From Paramecium sonneborni (lineage: Eukaryota; Ciliophora; Oligohymenophorea; Peniculida; Parameciidae): 34,711 nt of DNA. Both the position numbers and the translations under genes were made by a program. Every line of letters begins with the position of its first letter. Position 1 is the first letter of the stretch. Where the stretch lies: assembly GCA_905182985.1 (NCBI GenBank), contig CAJJDN010000002.1:895885-930595 (forward strand). Reading direction: 5' to 3'. Under the pieces are notes generated by a model. That model searched no databases. It saw nothing but the letters and a program-made list of their open reading frames with translations, and was not told where the DNA came from. Positions 1 through 11,597 of this stretch are shown here, piece by piece.

Positions 1-252
1 TAAAGATTAAGAATAATAATTAGCTAAACAAACAGAAGAAATATAAAATCTTCAATAAGTTAATACACAAATAGATTAAAAAAATAAAGATTAAGAATAA
101 TAATTAGCTAAACAAACAGAAGAAATATAAAATCTTCAATAAGTTAATACACAAATAGATTAAAAAAATAAAGATTAATAATAGTAATTAGCTAAATACA
201 TAGAAGAAATATAAAATATTTTATATGTAAATATACAATTAGATGAAAAAAG
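1..252 (+). repeat. 84-bp tandem repeat inside the coiled-coil gene
   Basis: Bases 1-84 and 85-168 are identical, and 169-252 is a diverged third copy. The period of 84 bases is 28 codons, so the repeat stays in frame and adds exactly four heptads per unit. More copies may lie left of the window edge. Confidence 0.9.
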
Positions 253-868
253 TAAAGATTTTTAGCAATAATTAGTTTAACAAAAATAAGGATTATTTGA
301 TATTGAATAAAATAATATCCAACTATTAAAATTAAATAAATAATTAGAACTTTAAATCTCTTAATAAACCTAAGAAATAACAAATTTCAATTAAATAAAT
401 AGTAAGTTAAATGAATAAAGTCAGAACTATAAAAATTAAGTAGAACAATAAAAAGTATAATTTCACTTTTAAACTACCATTTTAATGCAATAAAATAAAA
501 ACTATTAAGATTAAATATAATCTCTTTCAGAAGAAATCAAATCTTTGAGTCTTAAAATAATTTAATAAACTTAACTTAGTTAAATTTAAGATTCAATATA
601 GTAATTATAAAGTAATCAGGAATCACTATAAGATAATGAATTTAAAAAAATTAATTAATAAATTCGTTAATATACTGCAAAATAAAAGGAAGATGATATA
701 AACTCAATTAAAGACTAATAAATGGTAAACAGTATATTAGAATAATTGAATTAAAAAGAAATAATTATTTTAAATTTAGAATCTATCATAAGATTCTAAG
801 AAAAATAGTTAGTTTATCTGAATGGCCTTTTAATAAATACAGAAGAAGCCTTATCTAAAATTTTTTGA
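1..868 (+). CDS. Coiled-coil protein, C-terminal part (5' end outside window)
   Basis: The frame starting at base 2 stays open to TGA at 866-868 and gives 288 residues when TAA/TAG are glutamine. The start lies upstream of the window. The N-terminal part consists of 28-residue units rich in Q, E, K, I and L, which is four heptads and typical of a long alpha-helical coiled coil. The rest continues as Q/N/K-rich helix with no recognisable enzyme motif. No intron is needed. The last residues are hydrophobic (SKIFF). Function is unknown; a structural or cytoskeletal role is only an inference from the heptad pattern. Because the protein is truncated here, a catalytic or motor domain could lie upstream. 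Confidence 0.75.
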
Positions 869-1344
869 TTCAATATTATAAAACTTATTTATTAATAAAT
901 AAAAAATCAAGCTTCTGGTGGCTGTGTTTTAAAAATACCTGGTTGGACTAAAAGAATAAAGGAATTAAAGTTCAAATAAACATAAGTATAAGAATCATGC
1001 AAATTTATTTCATATCGCTCCCAATAGTGTTAAAATTCCTTTTAAAAACTTCTAGACCTCTTCCCCATGAGTTAGCTTCAGACCATATTTTTTTTAAGAT
1101 AGTCATTTATAACATCTATCCCCTTATCATCTTGATTTTATAGCTTAATTCAATTTACATTAAGTATGAGTCATTCGTAAATTTCTTAGGTTTTCATAAC
1201 TATTTATACTCTGATATTATATATTTGTCTCCTCAATAATTGACTGGCATTAAAAACAAAAATATCATGAATAATTAATTTAATTCTTGGAAATTAACAT
1301 AGTATTTTAAAATTTAATTTCACTCTCCAATTGTTTTTTCCTTT
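869..1344. other. No convincing gene
   Basis: Short open stretches exist in several frames on both strands, for example a minus-strand run near 1000-1120 reading WSEANSWGRGLEVFKR. None is joined by a plausible intron or has a clear start. It may be the remains of a gene or 3' flanking sequence. Confidence 0.4.
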
Positions 1345-2139
1345 TCAATCTGCTTTTTCAATAAATGAATCAATCTTTACTAATTTCCAATCTTTTGTTT
1401 GTTGGCATCCAATCCATAACATAGTTAATATAGATATCAACAGCTTTTATAACAGGATAAAATGAGGATGTTTCAAAAAAAATTAATCTAACTTAATATT
1501 CTTAAGGTAGTTTTTATACTAATAATGCTGGAAGTTTTATTAACGATAGAACCTCAAAAAACATTTCGAATTGACCCTAAGAAACTAATTAAAGGAACGC
1601 TTAATAATTAATATTTGATTGAAATTTCTCTTGCAGTTATTTAATTATTGATGATTTTTAGGAATTCTTAAAGTAAAAGCATCTAGATGGCAAAATTTCT
1701 CCTTGTCTTTATAAATAAGCAATATTAAAACAATCCTTTTCTGAAGTAAATTCAGGAATCTAACCTATACAAGTCTCTGCTATACAAACTCTTCAGATTA
1801 CTTTATCATTCTATAAAGGAAAATTAATAGAAAAAGCCTTTCTAACTCTATATTATAATTTTATTAATTTTTCATAACACTTATAATTATGTTTTTTTAT
1901 TTGCTGTTACAGAGATAAACCAATTAATTATTGCTCCATTAAGTACTTTTGCCTTTAATTTTAACCTTCAATTTAGTTTATATGGGTTTGCCAACGACAG
2001 CTATTTTTTTTCGATTTCCTCTCCTTTATCAATGTTTTTCCCCTATTAACTAATCATCTAGTAAACATCTATAAGTATCAGACTCAAAGGAATATTTAGC
2101 TGCGAAATCTTAAGCTTCAATTACAGCTATCTGAGTCAT
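1345..2139 (-). CDS. Hypothetical protein, weakly supported
   Basis: From ATG at 2137-2139 one minus frame runs to TGA at 1345-1347, broken only by a single in-frame TGA. That TGA falls inside a possible 27-nt intron (GT...AAG, start GTTAATAGGG). Removing it gives about 255 residues starting MTQIAVIEAQDFAAKYSFES. The rest is K/N/Q-rich with hydrophobic runs and matches no family I know. A second minus frame is also open for about 140 codons (1373-1792) and looks equally protein-like. In AT-rich DNA with one stop codon such frames arise by chance, so this could be a pseudogene or a mis-drawn model. An alternative last intron would move the stop to 1320. Confidence 0.35.
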
Positions 2140-2675
2140 ATACTCTTTTTTTTCATTATTTAATTATCTATATATATATAGAGTTAATACTGTGTTAAAC
2201 CAATTTGATTTAACATTCATTATTTATGAATAATTTTAAATAGCTGAATAGTGGGATCATATAAAAATAAATTATAAGAACTTTATTCTATTTTTTCTGT
2301 ATTATTGTAAATTTTCATAAAATTAACAATTAACATAATTAGAAAAAGTGCAAAGGCAAAAATATCAAAACTTTTAAGAAGCTTTAAATATGTGAAACAA
2401 TAAAAATTCTAATTTAAAAAAAAAGAAACCAAATGTTCTATCTTAAATCTTTATATATCAGCAAAATAATTAAAAATATAAATTTCTTATTTCTTCATAA
2501 TCTAATATTTTTGTATTGTGATAAAAAAACAAAAATGAGTAAGGAATAAAATTCTAATTTTTGTAAGTTGCTTTTTTGATAATCTATGATCTGAATGATG
2601 TTTGGTTTTAGGGTTATTTTAAATAAAAAGAGATTTAAGTGATAGTATTATATTAAATAATTATTAAGAGATCAG
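2140..2675. promoter_or_regulatory. Intergenic region upstream of the EF-hand gene
   Basis: AT-rich DNA with no persuasive reading frame. It lies upstream of the plus-strand EF-hand gene and, if the weak gene at 1345-2139 is real, is shared divergently. No defined promoter element can be identified by eye. Confidence 0.4.
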
Positions 2676-3508
2676 ATGGATCATAATAGAGACATCAAGT
2701 ATTCAACTTTGAAAGTTTCTGACTCAGTTCAATTTGGAGGAATAATGACAAAAGATGAGTGCAAAGCTTTAGCTAGAAAAATCATGAAAATTTATGATGG
2801 GGATGAAAACGGCACATTAGATTCTTTTGAAGTTGGCTATATTCAATCAGATTGTTATAGAGCTATGAATAAAGGGTTTAATCCAACTCCAACAGATATT
2901 GCTGCTTTTTCCAGAATCATCGACAGTATGAAACATAAAAAGTATTTTAGGACGATAATGTGGTATGGTGACTGATAAAGATATTGAAGCACTGTGCATA
3001 AAGTACTTTGGAGGCAATTTTGATAGAAGTGAAAGAAGTGAAAGAGTGTTACCTGAGCAAACAATAAATTAATAAAGAACTTATGAGACAAGTACAATCA
3101 ATAGAAAAGTCTCAAGTAATTAGAATAGCAGAGTAATTACGGTTCAACAATAATCTACTGTCACAAATTAAGTTTCTTAAATTCCTAATTCATCTCCTGC
3201 CTAAAATACATATAGTTAGGTTGTTTAAGAGAGATTGGAAGTAGCAAGAAGAATTTTTAGAATGTTAGATACAGAGAAAAATGGATTTATAACTGAAAAT
3301 CATGTAAGATAAAGAACAAGTAATTTAGGTTCCGTAATTGCTCTAAGAAACATATAAATTGATGGGAATGTCTATTGAACCAACAAATGAAGATGTAGAA
3401 CTATGGATGGAAATGGCAGATGAAGACAGAGATGGAAAGGTGTTTTTAAAAGATTATGAAGCTTTGGTAATCAGAAGTCTAAAATAATAAGGAATAGTTT
3501 TAGAATGA
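2676..3508 (+). CDS. EF-hand calcium-binding protein
   Basis: Three exons, 2676-2925, 2951-3303 and 3329-3508, give 260 residues. Both introns are 25 nt and GTA...TAG (2926-2950, 3304-3328), and the spliced length is exactly 261 codons. Loop 1 (residues 41-52, DGDENGTLDSFE) is canonical. A second loop near residues 83-94, formed across intron 1 (DRRQCGMVTDKD), is degenerate. Loop 3 (190-201, DTEKNGFITENH) ends in His instead of Glu. Loop 4 (231-242, DEDRDGKVFLKD) is acidic and likely functional. A polar S/Q/N-rich linker of about 70 residues separates the two pairs. It is longer and more divergent than calmodulin. A role as calcium sensor is inferred from the loops; the partner is unknown. 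Confidence 0.85.
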
Positions 3509-3643
3509 TTTAAATAAATCAACATTTAACAATTTAGTTAAGGAGATATTGTTTCTAAAAGAGAAAATATAAAATTATTCTTGTTTACAAACATTTCTTG
3601 ATTATCTTTATCACTTAGTATCATATATTTATTCATGTTAAAA

Positions 3644-4099
3644 TCATTTAGGAGTCATAAATCTAATAAATTCATCATAACTAAATTTGCCATCTTTATC
3701 AAGATCGGCTTTTAAGAATAATTCATCTAAATCGTTATCTGACAGTTTCTGCTATCCTAATTTAACTAGACCTAATTATATATCTGTTTTAGAGAGATAT
3801 CCATCTTTATCTATATCAAGTATATTAAATGCTTAATTCAACTCTTCATTTGTTTCTTCTTCTCTCATTCTTTTTCCCATTAAACCAATAAATTCATCAA
3901 AATCAACTTCACCATTTCCATCCACATCAACTTCTTCTATCATTTCCTTTAATTATTAAGGAGTAGGATTCTCTCCACATTCTTTCATTAAATTACCTAT
4001 TTCATTTGTTGAAATAGTTCCTCCTCCATCTTTGTCGAACATAGCAAAGAGCTCTTTGAATTACTTGATTTACTCTTGATTAAAATTATAAGTATTCAT
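3644..4099 (-). CDS. Calmodulin-like protein with four EF-hands
   Basis: One intronless frame of 151 residues, close to the usual calmodulin size. Four EF-hand loops are visible at residues 22-33 ([12 protein letters not shown]), 58-69 ([12 protein letters not shown]), 95-106 ([12 protein letters not shown]) and 132-143 ([12 protein letters not shown]). Spacing between loops matches calmodulin and centrin. Loop 3 ends in Asp instead of the usual Glu, which may weaken calcium binding there. The short N-terminus argues against a long centrin-type extension. The start ATG overlaps the stop of the upstream same-strand gene (ATGA), so either two genes are packed to the limit or the two frames are one protein joined by an intron I cannot place. 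Confidence 0.9.
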
Positions 4100-4935
4100 T
4101 AATATTTTTATAATTTTGCTGGACACACAAATAGAGGTTAACATCTATACTATTGGCTAGTAACTGTCTTTGCTTAAAAAGGCAAATTTATTTGATTTAT
4201 GCATTGGAGATCCTCTTGTTTTCTCTTTTTACATTCTTATCTATCTACTGATTAAATTAAATCACTCATTTCTCTAAAAGATGATTAATACATCGTATTC
4301 ATTGGAATTGATAAATTTCTAGGATTTTATTATTTTATATACACTTTTAATACTTAATCCATCTAATTTTATTAAGCAACTGCATTTTATGGTTCTAATT
4401 TTATTCTTTAATAAACTTTCTAATTCTAAGTCTCTAGATGTCTTATTTTTACAGGTCCTGTATGTCTTTCATATGGTCTCTTAAATAGCACATTCATCTA
4501 TTTAGGCTTATCTGCAAAGAACTCCTAATATCTAGTGCTACCTTCAAATGATGAATTATAGACCACTTTAGAATTATATGATCTAGCAGGAGTTCCATTT
4601 AAACTTATTCCTCGATATTATCTCTGATTGCTTGTAACAAACTAATTTGGCAGTCCTTACATCTGCCTATAAGAATTCTCAAATGTCTCATAAAAACTAC
4701 GACTTACTGTTATTGGAGTATCCCTTACACTTATTTTTGGAGTTAAAGATCTTTTTCTATAAGATGTTGCCAATTAAAATCTTGGATTCTTGCATTAACA
4801 ATTTCCACATTAACAAATTGAACAAGCACACATGTTTAAACTGTGTTTAAAATAATCCATATTATGTTTTACTGTTTTTTCATCAATCTAATACCCCACC
4901 TTTAAGGCTTCATTCATAACATCTTCTATGCTCAT
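4096..4935 (-). CDS. SAXO-like (FAM154/MAP6-related) microtubule-binding protein candidate
   Basis: One frame of 279 residues starting MSIEDVMNEALKVGYQIDEK. A dense cysteine cluster lies at residues 36-48 (C36, C38, C41, C43, C46, C48; text CACSICQCGNCQC), followed by repeated Tyr/Phe-Arg elements such as TSYRKRS, SFYETFENSYRQ and FKRPYERHTGP. An N-terminal Cys-rich motif followed by Tyr-containing microtubule-binding modules is the layout of SAXO proteins, which stabilise axonemal and centriolar microtubules. The assignment is by pattern only. The last 50 or so codons are less certain: a second frame is also open there and runs directly into the calmodulin-like gene, so the true C-terminus may differ. 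Confidence 0.6.
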
Positions 4936-5343
4936 TTTTATATTTATAATATATATTTTATAATAACGTAATAAATATCAACTTTCTTTCCTCTGATGTC
5001 ATTATCTATTATTTATTTTTAGTAATTTTTAGTTAATAATAATATACCTTTAATTAACTATAAGCGAAGATAAGATATTAAAACATCAGTGCTTATTCAA
5101 ATTTTAAACTGAATTTATTTTATTTTCTTTATATAACTCTAGATTGATAAACACAAGGGAAAAAATCTTTAGAAGTATTCGAGTTACATAAGGTTGTTTT
5201 CGCTGAAATTTATATTCAACAAGATGTATAAAACAAGAAGAAGAATCAAAAAAAGAAACAGAAATCCAAGTGGGTTGGTATTGAATTCTAGTTTGTTTTT
5301 TTTGTTCGGTTGAATGAGGATATAAGTTTGAAATTGAATTTAA
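4936..5343. other. Intergenic, no gene identified
   Basis: Lies between the start of the SAXO-like gene and the stop of the NACHT-WD40 pseudogene, both minus strand. A short plus-strand Lys/Arg-rich stretch near 5224-5290 is visible but has no supported gene structure. Confidence 0.4.
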
Positions 5344-8300
5344 TCATTCTATTGCTAAATAAAAGATTTTCTTCAATTACTTAATACCAAATATTTATAA
5401 AATTTTCTATTTTATTTTTAGTTTTTTTTATTCATAGCATTAATCAATTAATATTGATAAAATTTCTTTTGAAATTAATGAATTTAATTCAAAAGCTTTT
5501 TTATAACATTATGAAAGAATGGCCTTTACTTTTGCTGTAATTTTATTTTTTATTTCTGGATATTTTTTAATAGAATTACCTTCATAATTCCATAAGATAA
5601 TTCCTTTATCAGATCCAGATGCTAATAATTTTTCATCTTTATTAAAAGTCAAAGCATTAATTAAACCATCTACTTCTACTTCCACTATTTCCACTTCTTC
5701 CACTCTTTATGTTTTAAAATCTTAATTCCAAATTACAATTTTATTAGTACTGCCACCTATAATTTTATTATGAATATTAGAAATTGCCAAAGAATATATT
5801 TTATAATATGTTTAAAAGTATTCCTTTTAATCTTATTTGATTTCCCAAGCTCTTACACAAATCTAATCATTATCTCCATTATTTTTAAGTCCAGCTGCTA
5901 AATATTCACCATCTAATGAAATACTAATAGATGTTAATTCTAAACTATAATTCAAAAATAGTCGAATAATTTCTGGATATTCTTAATAAATATTCCATAT
6001 TTTTAAAATATTGTCTAAAGTTCTAGATGCTAATAACTTTGAATTCTTAAAAATTATTACTTACATTATATCTATATTATTTTTAATAGTTTATTTAATT
6101 TGTTTACCTTATTCCCAATCCCAAAATAATATTGTTTAATCACTACTTCCAGATGCTAGCAATTTTGTATTTTTATCTAATGAAAAAGCTATTGAATTTA
6201 CTTATTTTTTATGTCCAACTACATGATGAAGTACAATAAAATTTTCACAATCCCACAGATAAATGTTTTTACTTTTATTACAAGATGCCAATAATTTTCC
6301 ATCTGAACTTATTGCTAAACATTTAATTTCATTTTTATTTACTTCATCTTACTAATTATCTTAACTCTCCTAATTTTCTAATTTCTTTAAAATTTCTCTT
6401 TTTGTATAATCCCATATAATAATCTCTCCTTATTCACTTCCTGAAAATAATAGTTTTCCATCAGTACTCATTACCATCACTGTTACTTTACTTTTATGTT
6501 CAGATAATGTTCTTTATTCATTACATATAACTTTCCAAGTAGAATCTATTATTTTTGCCTTATTAAAATTACATCCATCTATTTCTACATTTTTAAAATA
6601 ACTTTTAGAAAAAATACTTTTAAAAAAACTTAAACCATTTAATTTAGTATCAGAAATTTATATATTCTTTAAAACCAATTCTCCCAAATAGGCTTTAAAT
6701 TATGATAGTAGATATAAAGAATTTGAAGCTGATCTACGAAATTTCTCTCTATTTTAAGAATACTTTAACACTTCTACTAATTTATCTACCATATCTTATT
6801 CTTTCCCTTAATAATAATTTGTTATAAATTCAGATATCTTTTAAAAACTTGTTTCGATATATTGAATCTATCATCATTAAATAAAGATTATTAAAAACTT
6901 TCATCATCTATTTCATAAACAATCTTATCATCTTTCTTATACTTTTTTATAAAATCAAAAAATAAATTAATAACATATTTAGCTCCAAAAAACTCTTATA
7001 TTGATTTATGTGTAAATGAATAAACATTACCTTTACAGGTTAATAAAATACAACTTCTTATTATTTTCTTATATTTTTAATCTTCTAATGTTCCCTCAAA
7101 AAAATATTAATCTGACCAATTTTTTAATTACTCTTTTCTTTTTTAAGCTTTTTATAATTTCAAAACCCCCGATACTTAATGAGTAAAATATGTTTATAGT
7201 TTCAATTATAGATTTAGCTTTGTAAGCATTTATTAATGTTTAATTATGTTATTCTTTATATAACTAACTTAAATGAGGATCAATTGCAATTTAAATTTAT
7301 CTAACTTCTTCTGAATCAACTTTATTTCCTTAAATTTGTTAAATATACTCATACAATCCAAATATCTTTTTCCTTACACTTAAAATACTATATTCAAGCA
7401 AATAATCTTTTATTTCTTTTTCTTAGAATTATTAAAGCTCAATATCTAATAAATTCTAAATATTTTCTCCTGTAAACCATCTAATAAAATTTTAATCTTG
7501 CAATAGCTCAGATCTTGTAGTTATAATAGTCTTAACATTATGACCAATTCCATTTAGTTTAATATTGAATTATTAAGCAAATTCATTAGTTTCATAAAGA
7601 TTTTGTTACTATTTTTTCTCTATCATTTTAAATTGCATCCTTCAATTCTTTTATTTAAATTTTGTCAAAATGATAAAAATCTGATTCTAAAGCTTCATTA
7701 AATAAATTTTTCTTTGGATCTTTAAGTGATGGTAATGAAATAAATATTGGAATCCAATCTTCTGAACGACCTTAATACAATTTCCAAATGTATTCTTCTA
7801 TTTTTTTAGCTGCTCTACTTTTTCCTGACCCTGCTTATCCTCTAATCAACATTACATCAAATTTTTTCTCTAAATTAAAAAAATGAGTCACATCTGCTTC
7901 TTTTTTTTAAATAGTTTATGTTAAATTAATTTCATTTTCTTTCTCTTATAATAAAATGTTTAAATTTAATTTTCAGTTGAAGGTTATCTTTCTGATTAAT
8001 AATATCTTCTATTTTTTTTCAATTCTATATATATTGAATTCATATCAGTAATTTATTACTCATGTAAAATTTTATTTTTTCTCATTGTTAATAACTCTTT
8101 GTATGTTTTACCTCTAAGTTATCTTATATCAGCTAAAATATCATCAACATTAGTTTATATTTTATCAATTTTATTTTATAAAATTGATATTTCATTATGT
8201 ATTTCTTATAAAAATATAAAACTTATATTTATCTATTAAGTCATCTCATTTATATTTTTTAAATAATTCGAAAATTCATTCTATTTCTCTTATAATCTTT

Positions 8301-10570
8301 TTTTCAATTCAAATTTATCATTTATTAAGCCTTCTTATCTAATTTCTGCTTCTAATTTTTGCAATTCGCCTAGTTTTTATTTAAACTTCTATTATAATTT
8401 CTATGAAAATGTATTTAACTCATGTGAATATAACTTTTTTTATTAATTTATCATTTCTTAATCTTTAAATATATTTCTAACATTTTCATTCTTTTCTACC
8501 ATCCATAATTATTGAATTATAAGTTAACTAAATTGTATAATTTTTGGTTCTTTTATTGTATTCTGAATTTTTATATATTAAAAAATAAACATTCCCTTAT
8601 TCTATAATCATTGCAATTTTCCTTTTAATAAAAATTCTAATTTTTAATATTTATTGTTGGTTTTAAGGATATCTAATTATTGTCTAAATTAGAAAATTAA
8701 ACTTTTAATGAATTGGCTACATTTTAAAAAACATTAGTCACAAATTTTAATTTAAATTAAACCTTATCAATTTTATCCAATTCATATTAATTACTTTCTT
8801 AAATTTTAAAAAATGTGTTTTCTTTAAACTTTATTTTTATTTTATTTAGAAACTTTTTTATATTATCATCCTTGCTATTATCATCTGTGTTTTATGTAAA
8901 ATATCTCATAAAAGTCTTTAATTCTTATATATAATTTTTAATTTAATCCTTAAAACCTTTCATATTTGTTTCCTTATCTTTTAATTATTTTATAAGAATT
9001 TATTTTAAATCTTAATTATCCTTACTTGTTTAATTTTAATCATTAAGAGTTTATCTGCCTTAAGTATTCTATCTGAAACCTTTTTATTACTAACTTATTT
9101 CATCAATCATTTCTTTTATTGAATTTCTATAAATTTCAGAAACACTCTCTAATTCTTATCTTATATCATAATTAGATTTTATTTTTAATAGTAAAATTGT
9201 TACTTTTGAAGTTTGTCTAAGAAAAAACTATTACTGACTAGCACTCTAATAATTTTAATCAACAAAGTCCATATGATTAAAATTAAATTTATTAAATCAT
9301 CCAATTTAGATTAATCAATTGATAGAGAAGAAGCTAATTATAATTATTTAAGTTAATCTTCTTCTTTTATCAAAAAATTTTATATCCATTTATTTGAATC
9401 AAGATTTTATTGATGCTTTTTTGATTCAACCAATAATAATAAATTATTTTCATTCTCAATCATTAATTAAATTCCTTCTTTAATCGTTTTATATTTTATA
9501 TATAATTAATCTACAACCTTATCTAATAATTGGAGTAAATTTATTTGCAATTCAAGTAATTATTTTTAATCTAAGTTTACTTAATTCTAGTCTAATTATT
9601 CACAAATTGTATTTATATACTACTAAAATATCTAAAAGACAAATATTTTTCTTAATAAATTATGAAAATCATCAGTGTTAGAAATGTCAATTATGGGAGA
9701 ATTTGGATCTTAAAGAATTTATAAACAGCGTATCTCTATATTTTTAACTTACTTAAAAAGTTCATTAAATTAGTTTATATTTTTTTTACAATTCTCACTT
9801 ACCTATAATATTTTATCATTAAATTAATTATAATCTTCTTATAATTTCATCTTTAGAATATCATATTATATTTTCATAATCTAATTATTATTCTCAATCA
9901 ATTATTACAAAATTTAATTATTTATATCTAAATTTCCCTATCCATATAATTTTGATGCTAAATTCGCTTATTAAGAAAAAAGACAAAATTAAATATATAT
10001 TTCCTAGCTACATAGGATGAACATAAATAAATTGTCATTAATTTGATCTAGTATTTTCTTTTAATTATTATTTTTATCTATGAGTTTCTTTTAGTTATTA
10101 TTTTTAAAATTTGCTGCTAAAGCATTATTTTATTCATTCAAAGAATTTATCTAATCTATGTTTTACTTTAAAAATTCAACATTACCATTCTCAAAAACAA
10201 GACTATTAATTAAATTTATTGGATCATTATCTTATTCATCAAAATTTATTAAAAATAAACCATTATATCGCAATAAACAATTCATCTTTTGTATTATCGT
10301 TCCAAGTTAATTGTGATTTCTCATTTATTTATTATGAGTAGTAAATAAGATTATATAAAAAGTTCCAAGGCAATTCTATAATTACTTATTCTAATGGTTC
10401 TAATGGTGTCACTTTAGCTGTAATACATCCACCTCCTCTAAGACTATCTATAGCAAAATGATTATATATAGATGTTCTAAATCAAAATAAATTTCTTACC
10501 TTTTAATACATTGTTTGAAACTGAATTTGAATTGGAAAACAATTAATCTAGCTGTTGTTATTATATTCAT
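5344..10570 (-). pseudogene. NACHT-type NTPase with seven WD40 repeats, frameshifted
   Basis: Start ATG is at 10568-10570, followed by a 23-nt GTA...TAG intron in the first 100 bases. Long coding segments then follow in order but in changing frames: an N-terminal region (IDSLRGGG), about 1000 residues of Q/N-rich helix, a P-loop GQAGSGKS near 7818-7841, a NACHT-like helical region (FEGTLEDQKY), and a continuous C-terminal frame from about 6870 to the TGA at 5344. The C-terminal part holds seven WD40 repeats (SGSEQGEIIIWD, SGSSDQTILFWD, SGSDKGIILWN and others). At least six frame changes, several at A or T runs, cannot be explained by short introns, and the expected Walker B segment is missing after the P-loop. 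Intact relatives act as STAND signalling switches. The WD40 half could still be expressed. Confidence 0.7.
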
Positions 10571-10844
10571 TATGTTTAAAGTAATTTTATTATTTTTGAA
10601 CAATATCTAAATTAATATTTCTGTACATATCTATATTAAGTAAAATAAATTAACTTTAAAAAAAATATTCTCCTTGATTCTTAATAATTGCAATAAATTT
10701 TATATATATTAAGTTACATCTATCGTTTAATATCTCTTTATTAATGTCTTTAGAAAAAGATTTTATTTAAAAAATAGTAAAGAATTAATTTAAAATATAA
10801 ATTTAGTAAAAAAAGAAAAAGAGAAAGGGATAATAATTTTAATA

Positions 10845-11577
10845 TCAATAATAATTATTGATTCTTTAATTATTTCTGTTTAGTAAAGGCTATGGCAACT
10901 CGATAAATTTATTCTTAAAATAACTTTATTAGTTTTATTGAATTTGATCCTCTACAAATCTTCTATTTTTGGAAACTTAATCATCAAAGTTATTGATTGG
11001 TAAATAGATAAGATTATTATTTTTTTTTTATTATCCTTGCATAAAACTCTACATTCCACTGATACTCAAGTTCATACTTTCACTGGAAGGGATTTGTTTA
11101 AATTTACTATTGTCTTTTGGATAGATAGTTTCTATAATAAAATTGATTTAAGATTACCTGTTCTTCTATTAGGAGGAGTTTACCAATTATCATCTTATTC
11201 CATCATAATGCTTTTATTTAATTCATCTTAATCACTCTCTATATAAGATTCTACTTAATCAAGATTTTTGATGACTGATCTTCTTGTTCCACTTTTTTAT
11301 TATTGATGTTCATGTAACATTTAAACCATTCTTAATACTTATTCATATTCAACATTATCATCATTTAAATAATCATAATGTTCATGATATAATTGCTAAG
11401 TAATAGAATCTGGATTTGGTAAATAAACCAAGGAATTCAACTCAATTCGATATCTAAGTTAATCAAATTGACAGACCTTCTAAGTTTTTTATCTCTTAAA
11501 TTGTATCTGTATATAACGAATAGACTTGGTGGATTATGTTTAATAGCAAGTTTGATTACAATTTTTTTTTATATCAT
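10845..11577 (-). CDS. CEP19-like centrosomal/ciliary protein
   Basis: Three exons (11577-11442, 11409-11158, 11131-10845) give 224 residues. Introns are 32 nt (11410-11441, GTT...CAG) and 26 nt (11132-11157, GTA...TAG). The N-terminus carries KLAIKHNPPSLFVIYRY followed by KLRRSV and, after intron 1, LYHEHYDYL. This order (basic-PP-hydrophobic-IY, then an Arg-rich strand, then a His/Tyr helix) resembles CEP19, which acts at the mother centriole in ciliogenesis and intraflagellar transport. The C-terminal half is Q/N/S-rich and unlike any domain I know. The first intron does not start with the usual GTA, but both reading frames join perfectly and the total is 225 codons. The family call is from memory of the motif pattern and needs a profile search. 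Confidence 0.6.
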
Positions 11578-11597
11578 ATTAATAACATAGAAAATAT

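Noticed and set aside
1373..1792. 140-codon minus frame (SQGQFEMFFEVLSLIK) as the gene
   Set aside because: It has no start and its neighbours are in other frames. The longer frame at 1345-2139 was preferred, though weakly.
2855..3097. Minus-strand 80-residue frame
   Set aside because: It lies antisense to the EF-hand exons and has no supporting features.
3316..3508. Bacterial-style stop-rich spacer
   Set aside because: The many TAA/TAG are glutamine codons in frame; only TGA ends genes here.
5509..5703. 64-residue minus frame as a gene of its own
   Set aside because: It is the last WD40 repeat of the larger frame that runs from about 6870 to 5344 once TAA/TAG are read as Gln.
11037..11231. 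Plus-strand 64-residue frame
   Set aside because: It is antisense to the CEP19-like gene, whose exons and introns close exactly.
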